Assembly (NCBI GenBank): GCA_937951895.1 | Contig: CALFER010000049.1 | Location: 1 to 26,999, forward strand | Direction of reading: 5' to 3' | DNA length: 26,999 nt | Source of the DNA: an uncultured bacterium | GTDB lineage: Bacteria > CSSED10-310 > CALFER01 | Shown: piece by piece, positions 8,092 through 16,080 of the stretch | Position numbering within the stretch: the stretch's first letter is position 1 | How the letters are laid out: each line of letters starts with the position of its first letter | The notes under the pieces: model-generated | What the model was told of the DNA's origin: nothing | Databases searched by the model: none | Seen by the model: only the letters and a program-made list of their open reading frames with translations | Position numbers and translations under genes: made by a program

Positions 8092-9453
8092 ATGAAGGAT
8101 CATGTGTTTTTCGTTGGAATCGGAGGGTCAGGCATGAGTGTCCTGGCGCGATACCTCCGGTTGTGCGGATTTGAAGTATCCGGATCCGACCGTGAGTATG
8201 ATCGCGGTCTGAGACTTGATTTTTATGCAGCACTCGAAGAATTGGGCGTCACCCTGTCCCCACAGGACGGATCCGGCATCCATTCCGATCTCTCCCGAGT
8301 CGTAACATCGACCGCAGTCGAAGCTCAGATCCCGGACATCATCGCTGCGACCCGCTTGGGATTACCCATCGTGCATCGCTCGGAAGAACTCGCCCGAATC
8401 GCATCAACCCGCAGATCCATTGCGATCGCCGGGACATCAGGAAAATCCACGGTCACTGGAATGCTTGCCTGGACGCTGACCCGTTGCGGACTCGATCCCG
8501 CTGTACTGGCCGGAGCGGCGATCCCGGATCTGGACGATGGTTCTTCCGACAGCGATTATCGCCTCGGGAATGGAGACTGGATCGTTTTCGAAGCGGATGA
8601 GAGCGACGGATCGCTCGTACGATACCGGCCGTCACTCGGTCTGATCCACAATATCACGAAGGATCATAAGCCAATCAATGAACTCAGGGAGATCTTCAGG
8701 ACGTTCGCGGATAACACGCGTGAAAAGCTGTTCATCAACGCCGATTGCGCCGAAGCCGTTTCGATTTCTGACACACCCGGGCGCCTTACATATGGATTCT
8801 CTTCAGGTGCAGACATCCAGGCATCGGATTACAGGGAAGCCGGCTGGGAGTGTTCCTTTCATGTCGAAGGGCAGCACCTGAGACTGAAGATACCGGGCTA
8901 TCATAACGCCATCAATGCTCTCGCGACCTACTCCATCGCTCGACACCTCGATATCCCCGCGTCACGAATCCGTGAAACGCTGGCAACATTTCCCGGAATC
9001 CGCCGCCGGTTTGAACGAATCGGATCGACTCGAGGCATCACGGTCGTCGACGACTTCGGTCACAACCCCGATAAAATCCGGGCAACGATCAACGCATCGA
9101 AACACCTCTGTCGAAGAAAAATCGTCATCTTTCAGCCTCACGGATTCGGTCCGACTCGGTTTCTGCAACATGAACTCCAGAAAGCATTCATCGAGACACT
9201 CAGTCCGCAAGACGTCCTCATCCTGACTCCGATTTTCTATGCTGGCGGCACAGTCGTACGCGATTTCAACTCGGATGTGCTCGTTGAGGCCATCCGCCCC
9301 CACATCCGGCTCACCCACATGATGGAACGAACACAAATCCCTGGATTCTGCGCATCCATCGCGACCGATGGGGATCTGATCATCGTGATGGGAGCCCGGG
9401 ATCCCTCACTGACGCAGTTCGCCCACTCGATCCTGCATTCGCTTGATATATAA
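8092..9453 (+). CDS. Mur ligase family protein (MurC/Mpl-like)
   Basis: This 453-residue protein has the three-domain layout of Mur ligases. The N-terminal UDP-binding domain shows GIGGSGM (10-15 region) and VSGSD. The central ATPase has the P-loop GTSGKST (114-120), EADESDGS (167-174) and NI..DH (187-192). The C-terminal part has RRFE (305-308) and DDFGHNP (320-326). These marks point to the MurC/Mpl branch, which joins an amino acid or peptide to UDP-MurNAc. Two things differ from standard MurC: Ser instead of His in the P-loop, and HN instead of HHP in the C-terminal domain, followed by FQPHGFGPTRF (347-357). It is therefore more likely a paralogue, such as an Mpl-type recycling ligase, than the essential MurC. 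It lies outside any division/cell-wall gene cluster. An AGGAG-type site precedes the ATG at 8092; an upstream extension would run antisense into sucC. Confidence 0.85.
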   Translation: MKDHVFFVGIGGSGMSVLARYLRLCGFEVSGSDREYDRGLRLDFYAALEELGVTLSPQDGSGIHSDLSRVVTSTAVEAQIPDIIAATRLGLPIVHRSEELARIASTRRSIAIAGTSGKSTVTGMLAWTLTRCGLDPAVLAGAAIPDLDDGSSDSDYRLGNGDWIVFEADESDGSLVRYRPSLGLIHNITKDHKPINELREIFRTFADNTREKLFINADCAEAVSISDTPGRLTYGFSSGADIQASDYREAGWECSFHVEGQHLRLKIPGYHNAINALATYSIARHLDIPASRIRETLATFPGIRRRFERIGSTRGITVVDDFGHNPDKIRATINASKHLCRRKIVIFQPHGFGPTRFLQHELQKAFIETLSPQDVLILTPIFYAGGTVVRDFNSDVLVEAIRPHIRLTHMMERTQIPGFCASIATDGDLIIVMGARDPSLTQFAHSILHSLDI

Positions 9454-9471
9454 AGAATATTGTTCTATTTT
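9443..9471 (+). promoter_or_regulatory. weak candidate promoter for the nucleotidyltransferase gene
   Basis: TTGATA (9443-9448; five of six consensus bases) and TATTTT (9466-9471; four of six) are spaced by 17 nt and overlap the last codons of the Mur ligase gene. A small perfect stem (ACCTG/CAGGT, 9495-9508, 4-nt loop) lies just before the ribosome binding site of the next gene. It has no T-run, so it is not a terminator. The downstream gene could equally be read from the Mur ligase promoter. Confidence 0.3.
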
Positions 9472-9523
9472 CCTGTCCGGGTTTCCATGCGATAACCTGT
9501 CTGCAGGTAAGAGGAGTCAACAC

Positions 9524-10018
9524 ATGGGGTCATTATTGCTAAAACTGAAGAAACGATTTCCGGATTTCCCGAGAATCCAGGCGGTAGAGGATTTTGTGAC
9601 AAGCGTCACCGAAAAAATGAATCCACTGCTGATCATCATGTTCGGCGCTCTTCCACGCGGCGAGTATACCTACAACAGCGATGTCGATGTGTTACTGATC
9701 TTCGAAAACCAGGTGACGTGGAATGAAGTGTATGCATTCGGCGGAGGGATTGTCCAGCCTATATCGAAGACCCGCACGGACTTCATCAGTCAATTGAAAA
9801 AAGGGAACGCCTTCTTCATTCAGATAATGGAAGAGGGGATCGTTCTCCACCACAGCCCGGGCATTCTTGAAGAATTCAAATCCGTCGCTGCTGACACGAT
9901 CAACAACATGAAGATGAGCCGTGTCGAGCGAGGTTGGGATGACATCGATGGTGCCATCGAAGATGACGATGAAACACCGATTCCGACTCAGGATGACGAG
10001 GACGACCACGATTACTGA
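9524..10018 (+). CDS. minimal nucleotidyltransferase-domain protein with acidic tail
   Basis: This 164-residue protein has the polymerase-beta-like nucleotidyltransferase signature: GALPRG (41-46) followed by SDVDVLL (52-58), giving the metal-binding pair D53/D55, and a third acidic residue probably D86 in TRTDF. It matches the MNT (minimal nucleotidyltransferase) type, which often pairs with a HEPN protein in toxin-antitoxin modules, but no HEPN gene is next to it. The last 27 residues are very acidic (14 Asp/Glu), which is unusual and may be a binding or electrostatic tail. I chose the ATG at 9524 because GAGGAG lies 7 nt upstream. Its target (protein, RNA or small molecule) is unknown. Its stop is only 3 nt from the convergent GT2 stop. 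Confidence 0.75.
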   Translation: MGSLLLKLKKRFPDFPRIQAVEDFVTSVTEKMNPLLIIMFGALPRGEYTYNSDVDVLLIFENQVTWNEVYAFGGGIVQPISKTRTDFISQLKKGNAFFIQIMEEGIVLHHSPGILEEFKSVAADTINNMKMSRVERGWDDIDGAIEDDDETPIPTQDDEDDHDY

Positions 10019-10021
10019 TGA

Positions 10022-10990
10022 TCACCGGTCTCGATTCGCCCGGTGCAGTCTCCGGTGCACCCCGATCCAATCGCGCTCCAGCAATGCCATAACCGCCTTT
10101 GTGTCAATCACGCGCGTGGACTGAATCTTCCGTCGCTTCTTCCACATCCGCCCGAGGCCTTGCATGGCAGCCGCGATGCCCCTCACATACGTCATCATCT
10201 CGCCCCGAATGCATGCGCGCACAAACATGAGCACATTGTTGGCAAGAATATGAGGCAGACAGCGAATCAATGCCCCCGCAGGCAGATTTTTCAGGATCAG
10301 CCAGGTTAGATTCCTGTAGTACAGGAAACTGGTCTGACGCGGCAAAGCGGTCGCCCGAACCCTGTGTTCTATTACCGCCGGCGGATAATACCCGACTCGG
10401 AAACCCGCCAATCGAGCCCTGAAGCAGAAATCCAGATCCTCACCAAATGCAAAAAAATCGTCATCGAAATCCCCGATCGCATCGATCACCCGTCTCCGGA
10501 TGATCATGGCGCATCCGCTTGCGCCGAATACTTCCGTGACACGATCGAATCCGTCTCCCGGTTCACACCACCCTCGCTTGTAACCGAAACCAGCAATGGT
10601 AAATGCGTCACCAGCCGTATCAATCCTGCCGCCCGAATTGTGAATCAGGACTTTCGATGAAAAGATCGAAAATTGAGGAAACTCCTGAATGGCCTTTTTA
10701 CACTGTTCGATCCAATCCGGCCATGCAACGGTATCGTTGTTGAGCAAGATGATCACGTCGTCACTCACGCGCCGGATCCCCTCATTCACGGCTCGCGAAA
10801 AACCCTCATTGCTGGACAGACTAACGACGTCGACTGCCGGATGCTCTGTCCGCAGCCAGTCGACCGTGCCATCGGTAGAACCGTTGTCGACCACACAGAT
10901 GGAGAATCCCGAATCGGTCTGGAGTTTCAGAGAGTTCAGGCATTCGATCAGCAAATGGCGGCCATTCCAGGAAGGGATGATGACACGCAT
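10022..10990 (-). CDS. family 2 glycosyltransferase (rhamnosyltransferase-like)
   Basis: This 322-residue GT-A enzyme shows VDNGSTD (34-40) for nucleotide-sugar binding, the metal-binding NNDT (84-87) in place of a strict DxD, and FGEDLDFCFRARLAG (182-196), where the Asp/Glu pair includes the likely catalytic base. A C-terminal hydrophobic segment at about 225-262 may lie on the membrane. By family it adds one sugar to a lipid-linked or surface glycan on the cytoplasmic side; the sugar cannot be predicted. Its ATG overlaps the stop of the upstream fusion gene by one base (TAATG), so the two are probably made together. It ends the minus-strand operon that begins at yggS. Confidence 0.9.
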   Translation of the reverse strand: MRVIIPSWNGRHLLIECLNSLKLQTDSGFSICVVDNGSTDGTVDWLRTEHPAVDVVSLSSNEGFSRAVNEGIRRVSDDVIILLNNDTVAWPDWIEQCKKAIQEFPQFSIFSSKVLIHNSGGRIDTAGDAFTIAGFGYKRGWCEPGDGFDRVTEVFGASGCAMIIRRRVIDAIGDFDDDFFAFGEDLDFCFRARLAGFRVGYYPPAVIEHRVRATALPRQTSFLYYRNLTWLILKNLPAGALIRCLPHILANNVLMFVRACIRGEMMTYVRGIAAAMQGLGRMWKKRRKIQSTRVIDTKAVMALLERDWIGVHRRLHRANRDR

Positions 10991-13329
10991 TATTCCCCGG
11001 GTGTGCCTTTCCCGGTTATCAGGATGGGGATGGTTTGCAGAATCAGCGAAAGATCCATCCAGATATTGTAGTTTTTTATGTAATAGAAATCATATTCCAG
11101 ATCTTCATGCAACGGTCGGTTCCCGGGAGTCGAGATTTGCCAGAGTCCTGTGATTCCGGGCAGAACCTCAAGGCGTTTCCGCTGCCATGCGGCATATGTC
11201 GCGACGATTTCCGGCACTTCGGGTCGGGGACCGACAAGACTCATCTCGCCTCTGATGACATTGATCAACTGAGGAATTTCGTCCAGATTCGTTTTCTGGA
11301 ACAACCGGCCCAGAACGGAATCAGGTTCCGTCGTCCGGGTGTCACGAGTTGCCGGTGATGTCCTGAATCGCAACATCTTGAACAGACGTCCGTTCCGGCC
11401 CACACGCTCTTCCTCGACCAGAATCGAACCGGGGATCGTCAAGTGGATCGCGATCGCCGCCAGAAGCATGATCGGAGAGATCAGAACAAGGAACAGGAAT
11501 CCGAGAACGATATCCATGATTCTCTTGACCAGCCTGCGTCCTGCATTCCGGCCCTCTTCCTTCAGATCCACCACGGGCAACCCGGAAATTTCCGACAGAG
11601 CGGCTCCGCCCGTCACGATTGACATCACATCCGAAACGATCTTGAATCCCGCTCCGGTTTTTTCGGTTTTCACGATAAGATCCAGAATGAACTGATGCGG
11701 CAAATCCGGTTTCGCGATGTAAACATCATCCACTGAATGCTCACGAATCACGGACTCAAGCTCATTGGTCACCCCAAGATAAGGAGTGCCGGCCCAGAAG
11801 GAATCATCGGAACATGGGGCGGCATCATCGACCAACCCGACGATCTGGATACCTTTGTTTTCATGTTTCCTGAGTTGTCTGACCAATATGCGACCAGTCT
11901 CACCCGAACCGACGATCAGGGTTCTGAGAATCTGATAACCCCGGCGTTTCATCTGCCGTTGAAGACCTCTCACGAACCGGCGCACGAGATTGGCGAAGAT
12001 GATCGAGAGGATCCAGAAGGTCAGGATGAATGAACGCGAATAATCCCATTTCCAGAAAAACGAAACAGTGATGATGATAAAAACGGTGAGAGAGATACTG
12101 CGTGTCACCAGAGCAAACTCTCCGATTTCCGCTACATGCAAGGTCGCCCGATACAATCCGCCTGCGTGAAATGTCATGATCCAGAAGACCAGAACCAGTG
12201 GGAACAGCGAAAGATACAACTCGATCGAGTGATCCATCGGTCCCAGAACCCCTGTCAGAAGATAGTCTCGCAGCCAGTATCCACCAATATAGGCCATCAG
12301 CGCGGCGATCAGATCCGACAGAAGCAGCAGAGAGGGGATCAGCCAGTCCCGTTTTCGCTGCGATAGAAATCCGCCCAGGATACCGAACCCGAAAGCCAGC
12401 GATCTTAAAATCAATGCAAAGAAAGCAAAACCGATCAGGCCAGGATCGCTCTTCAGTGTGCGAACAAGAAACGGAGTTGTTGTGATGAAAAACAATCCCG
12501 CAAGATATGCGGTGATCGGAACGAACAACGATGAAACCAGGATTCCAAGTACCGAAAGCAAACAAAGTGCCAGTGTCACGATCTGAAGTTTCATGGTCTG
12601 AGGCGTGTAGGAGTCCGACAGTATCTTTTCCGGAAATCGGCGATACACCAACATCCGCCAATATGCCCGAAAAAATTTGATCCGCAGATATGTCCGCATT
12701 TCCGAAGGATGATAATGATAGATGATGGCATGCGGATTGAACACCATCTTGTAGCCAATCCGAGCTATTTTATAGGAAAGATCCACATCCTCATTATTCG
12801 CGACAGGGAAATGAGGATCGAATCCGCCAACCTCCAAAAACACCTGTTTCCGAAACGCAGCTGCATGGGAATCGACAAAATCGATCGATGCAGACCTGGC
12901 GAGTTTCACATAACGTTCCTCGAACTCAACCTGGGCGAACCGGGCCCATAACTCCCGCTGATGCGTTCGATACGCACCTTTGACTCCGACAATGTTCGGA
13001 TCGTTGAATGGCCGAGTCATCTGCTCGATGAAATCGGACGATGCGATGCAATCCGAATCCGTGAACAGAATGATAACGCCGGATGCGTGCGATACCCCAA
13101 GGTTTCTCGCGATCGCAGGACCTGCATGCAACTGCTCGACGACAACCGCGTCATGCTCACGCGCGATCCTGACAGTGTCGTCTGTCGAACCGTCATCCAC
13201 CACGATCAGCTCGTAACGATCACGGGAGATCGACTGGGTGCTCAGCGCATCGAGACATTCTCCGATGGTGCGGGATGCATTGAAGGCGGGGATGACGACG
13301 GAAACAAAGGGTGTGTGTTCGGTATTCAT
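10990..13329 (-). CDS. GT2 glycosyltransferase fused to a polyprenyl-phosphate sugar phosphotransferase
   Basis: This 779-residue protein joins two enzymes usually made separately. Residues 1 to about 235 form a family 2 glycosyltransferase with DDGSTD (45-50), DSDC (91-94, the DxD site) and NNED (178-181). Membrane segments follow at about 248-290 and 298-322. From about 330 to the end is a complete WbaP/WcaJ-type polyprenyl-phosphate sugar-1-phosphate transferase: four membrane helices (about 333-445), a Rossmann-like domain with GSGETGR (474-480), a VKRIMD entry helix (601-606), the catalytic Asp-Glu pair D683/E684 in NLDEIPQL, and MSLVGPRPE. The transferase half should start a lipid-linked glycan; the GT2 half may add a later sugar. 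The ATG at 13329 overlaps the upstream GT9 stop (ATGA). A longer start at 13404 would run into the GT9 gene and lacks support. Confidence 0.9.
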   Translation of the reverse strand: MNTEHTPFVSVVIPAFNASRTIGECLDALSTQSISRDRYELIVVDDGSTDDTVRIAREHDAVVVEQLHAGPAIARNLGVSHASGVIILFTDSDCIASSDFIEQMTRPFNDPNIVGVKGAYRTHQRELWARFAQVEFEERYVKLARSASIDFVDSHAAAFRKQVFLEVGGFDPHFPVANNEDVDLSYKIARIGYKMVFNPHAIIYHYHPSEMRTYLRIKFFRAYWRMLVYRRFPEKILSDSYTPQTMKLQIVTLALCLLSVLGILVSSLFVPITAYLAGLFFITTTPFLVRTLKSDPGLIGFAFFALILRSLAFGFGILGGFLSQRKRDWLIPSLLLLSDLIAALMAYIGGYWLRDYLLTGVLGPMDHSIELYLSLFPLVLVFWIMTFHAGGLYRATLHVAEIGEFALVTRSISLTVFIIITVSFFWKWDYSRSFILTFWILSIIFANLVRRFVRGLQRQMKRRGYQILRTLIVGSGETGRILVRQLRKHENKGIQIVGLVDDAAPCSDDSFWAGTPYLGVTNELESVIREHSVDDVYIAKPDLPHQFILDLIVKTEKTGAGFKIVSDVMSIVTGGAALSEISGLPVVDLKEEGRNAGRRLVKRIMDIVLGFLFLVLISPIMLLAAIAIHLTIPGSILVEEERVGRNGRLFKMLRFRTSPATRDTRTTEPDSVLGRLFQKTNLDEIPQLINVIRGEMSLVGPRPEVPEIVATYAAWQRKRLEVLPGITGLWQISTPGNRPLHEDLEYDFYYIKNYNIWMDLSLILQTIPILITGKGTPGE

Positions 13330-14375
13330 GGTTTCACGATTGCCCTGATCGCCTCCCAGACATCCTCCTCCGAGATCGATTCGATGCATTCCATCCGATC
13401 GCATCCGGGGAACGGTTCATTGTCATAGCACGGCGCGCACGCAGACCGAGCGGCGACAACCCGGTACCGCCCGGCGGGCGGCAACAACGACTGCCAGCGC
13501 GATGGCCCGAATAGTATCACGACAGGAGCGGATTGTGAAATCGCCAGATGTGCCGGCATCGAATCATTCGTAATCGTGACTCGGGCCGCAGCAATCAGAG
13601 CCGCAAGTCTGCCGATGGGCGTTCGCCCCACCAGATCGACACACTGAGGATGATCCAGAATGGACGCGATCGTCCGTCTGTCCGACTCTGCACCGACAAC
13701 AGCCACTCGATACCCCTGAGCGTGAAGTCGGTCCAGCAGAATCCGGAAACGACTCGCCGGCCAGACTTTCTGGAGAACGGTGTCGCGAGAGTTGATCCCT
13801 CCTCCGGGAGCCATCACCACCAATCCCCTCGTATTCGATCCGTGAATCCTCCCGAATTCTTCCGCCCAGTCCCGATCACTTTTCGAGATATTGAATTCGA
13901 GCCTCACATCGTCGGACTTTGATCCCAGGTTGTTCACCAGGCTCAGAAAGTCTGCGGCGACATACTGATTCCGATCTGGACGCCAGGGCGCAACTACATT
14001 CAGATAATGCGCACTCTCTCCGCGATCGAAACCTGCATACGTACGCGCTTTGATCAGTCGAAACATCTGTTGGATGATCCGGTTCGACTGGAACAGGATC
14101 AACATGTCATACCGGGTCGATCTCAAGCGAGACAACAAGAAGACAATACGCATGATCTTCCGCTTGAAGAACAGGTCATCCGGAATGCTGAGGACCTTGT
14201 CGATGTGCGGGTTCCCCTCGAGCATCGCCGCTGCCGATTCACCGGTCAGATAGTGAATCGTCGAAGATCCGTACAAGTGCCGAAGCGCTCGAATCGCCGG
14301 AGTCGTCAGCAGGACATCACCCATCGCATGGGTCTTGACGATCAGGATCTTCTTGGGAGCACGAGTGGAATTCAT
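13326..14375 (-). CDS. family 9 glycosyltransferase (heptosyltransferase-like)
   Basis: This 349-residue GT-B enzyme belongs to the ADP-heptose:LPS heptosyltransferase family. It shows the N-terminal KTHAMGDVLLTTPAI with the conserved GD (19-20), the GLVVMAPGGG start of the second Rossmann domain (184-193), KVWPASRF (203-210), and the donor-binding ITNDSMPAHLA (268-278). The C-terminal CAPC...CxxxEC cysteines (313, 316, 325, 330) are a feature often seen in this family. By family it transfers a sugar, heptose in the best-known cases, to a lipopolysaccharide core-like acceptor. The ATG at 14375 has only a weak GGA upstream. It lies 10 nt after the YggT-family stop and overlaps the fusion gene downstream. 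Confidence 0.92.
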   Translation of the reverse strand: MNSTRAPKKILIVKTHAMGDVLLTTPAIRALRHLYGSSTIHYLTGESAAAMLEGNPHIDKVLSIPDDLFFKRKIMRIVFLLSRLRSTRYDMLILFQSNRIIQQMFRLIKARTYAGFDRGESAHYLNVVAPWRPDRNQYVAADFLSLVNNLGSKSDDVRLEFNISKSDRDWAEEFGRIHGSNTRGLVVMAPGGGINSRDTVLQKVWPASRFRILLDRLHAQGYRVAVVGAESDRRTIASILDHPQCVDLVGRTPIGRLAALIAAARVTITNDSMPAHLAISQSAPVVILFGPSRWQSLLPPAGRYRVVAARSACAPCYDNEPFPGCDRMECIESISEEDVWEAIRAIVKP

Positions 14376-14385
14376 GTTCCGAGTG

Positions 14386-15291
14386 TCAGGAGATCAGCAT
14401 CCCGTGAAGACGCTGCAGACCCATCAGAACAAAGTAACCGAAGAACGAAATGATAACGATTGCGACCAGTGGACTGAAGTCGACTCCCGCCGTCGATGGG
14501 ATCAATCTGCGAAATGGCATGAGGATTGGCTCGGTGACAGAATATACCAATTGTACGAAGGGGTTTCTGGGGTCAAGGTTTATCCACGAGATGATTGCTG
14601 AGAAAATGATGATCAGGATAAAAAAGTGATACGTCCCGATCGCATGGATCAGTACGGTCAGCGCTGACAGCGCCCATGCGCGAACCGAGATCGCGGATTG
14701 TATGGGCGAAGCATCACCGTTGTTATGCAAGAACCCTGACTCCCGATCCTGATCCAACAGGCTGACAGGCCGGTGAAACACGAACAGAAGATGCCAAAAA
14801 ACGGTTGTGATCAGCAGCAGGCTGAGCAGCAACGCCACAAAACGGACGAGTCGGGAAGCCCCGGAGGGAACGAAGATGCGCTCGAGCGGATACAATGCTT
14901 TGGTCAGAAAGCGCGTGAGAGGATTCACAATATAAGGAGAAATACACACGGAGACGATGGTGCAGACGATGCCGAATTGCAATAGAAAACGAAGCGTGTT
15001 GCGCAGACTGAGGATCACGGCGGATAAGGGATGCGAGGACACAAGGGCGAACGTGACCAGTGCCTGAACAACCAGAAGCATCAGAATCGCCATGATCGGT
15101 GTGATGTCGCGTCCGAATCGTGTCGGTCTGAACACCTTTCGCAACCGTGTCAGTATCGGTTCCGCAATGAAGTCGACCGGTCGCAGAATCGGGCTGAAAA
15201 AAAACTCTTTCGGACTCAGCACGGTTTTCATCAGCATCACGATGACCAGCGTGTTGATCGCAAATTGAATGGTCGTGATCAATGTATGCAT
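14386..15291 (-). CDS. YggT-family integral membrane protein with three repeats
   Basis: This 301-residue hydrophobic protein belongs to the YggT family. The clearest copy is at about 243-290, with NPFVQLVYSVTEPILMPFRR followed by a DFSPLVA helix. A second copy is at about 37-85 (AEPILTRLRKVF..DITPIMAIL), and a weaker third at about 122-170 (NPLTRFLTKALYPLERIF). The best-known members, such as E. coli YggT at roughly 190 residues, hold two copies, so this one is longer. The family is linked to osmotic tolerance and envelope or chloroplast membrane biogenesis, but no reaction is known. It lies between yggS and the GT9 gene, and the yggS-yggT pairing is common in bacteria. The ATG at 15291 has an AGAGGG site and follows the yggS stop by 15 nt. 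Confidence 0.88.
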   Translation of the reverse strand: MHTLITTIQFAINTLVIVMLMKTVLSPKEFFFSPILRPVDFIAEPILTRLRKVFRPTRFGRDITPIMAILMLLVVQALVTFALVSSHPLSAVILSLRNTLRFLLQFGIVCTIVSVCISPYIVNPLTRFLTKALYPLERIFVPSGASRLVRFVALLLSLLLITTVFWHLLFVFHRPVSLLDQDRESGFLHNNGDASPIQSAISVRAWALSALTVLIHAIGTYHFFILIIIFSAIISWINLDPRNPFVQLVYSVTEPILMPFRRLIPSTAGVDFSPLVAIVIISFFGYFVLMGLQRLHGMLIS

Positions 15292-15306
15292 GGATGCCCT
15301 CTCATA

Positions 15307-15990
15307 TCAGATCCGGGAACCGAAAATCGAGGTTCCGATGCGGATCATTGTCGCACCTTCCTCGATGGCAATTTCATAATCATGACTCATCCCCATCGAC
15401 AGGTCCAGATGGGTGAGGTCGAGACCGAATGCATTCCAGGCGGACCGAGATTCTATTCTCAGAGCCCGATAATAGATACGACCGGTTTCGGGCTCATCGC
15501 TGTAGGGAGGAATCGTCATAACTCCCCGTACATGCAGATGTGACAAGGCAAGTATGGCTTTGAGAACATCCGGCAGATCGTTCAGATCAAACCCGTGTTT
15601 CGAAGACTCCTGCCCAATATTGATCTCAAGCAGGACATCCTGCGTCTTACCCATCTGCCCCGCTCGTCGATCGATTGTCCTGGCCAGTTCCAGGGAATCC
15701 ACGGAATGGATGAGCGAAAACTGCCGGATCACCGGTTTGACTTTATTGCTCTGAAGAGGCCCGATGAAATGCCACTCGATATCCCCCGGCAATGCCGGGA
15801 TTTTCTGAAGAGCCTCCTGCAGGCGGCTTTCACCGAAACAGCGCTGCCCAGCCTGATAGGCCTCGCGGATCGAGTCGACTGTATGGGTCTTTGAAACCGC
15901 TACCAGCTTGATCGAAGACACCGATCTGCCTGAACGGACACAACAACGTTCCACAGACTCCCGGATATTCTGAAGATTGTCACCGATCAC
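15307..15990 (-). CDS. yggS: YggS/PROSC-family pyridoxal phosphate homeostasis protein
   Basis: This 227-residue protein has the alanine-racemase-like barrel fold of the PLPBP (YggS/PROSC) family, at normal length. K34 in VAVSKTH is the lysine expected to bind pyridoxal 5'-phosphate. HFIGPLQSNK (74-83), a conserved central block, SMGMSHDYEIAIEEGATMIRIGT near the C-terminus and a final IFGSR are family marks. The usual FGENxxQE motif appears as FGESRLQE (52-59), a small change. By family it keeps PLP levels and amino acid metabolism balanced rather than catalysing a known reaction. The start is GTG at 15990, 6 nt after an AAAGGAG site. A TATAAG -10-like box lies upstream (minus strand, 16013-16018), without a good -35 box. 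It is first in the yggS-yggT-glycosyltransferase operon. Confidence 0.95.
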   Translation of the reverse strand: MIGDNLQNIRESVERCCVRSGRSVSSIKLVAVSKTHTVDSIREAYQAGQRCFGESRLQEALQKIPALPGDIEWHFIGPLQSNKVKPVIRQFSLIHSVDSLELARTIDRRAGQMGKTQDVLLEINIGQESSKHGFDLNDLPDVLKAILALSHLHVRGVMTIPPYSDEPETGRIYYRALRIESRSAWNAFGLDLTHLDLSMGMSHDYEIAIEEGATMIRIGTSIFGSRI

Positions 15991-16080
15991 GGATTTCTCC
16001 TTTCACAAGCGACTTATACCACATCTCCCGCCTAAAATTCACCCCTGTTACACCTTGACTTCCGGCCGTCATGTCAGAGA

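Noticed and set aside
9524..10990. A toxin-antitoxin pair formed by the nucleotidyltransferase and its neighbour.
   Set aside because: The neighbour is a convergent 322-residue glycosyltransferase with full GT2 motifs, not a HEPN protein.
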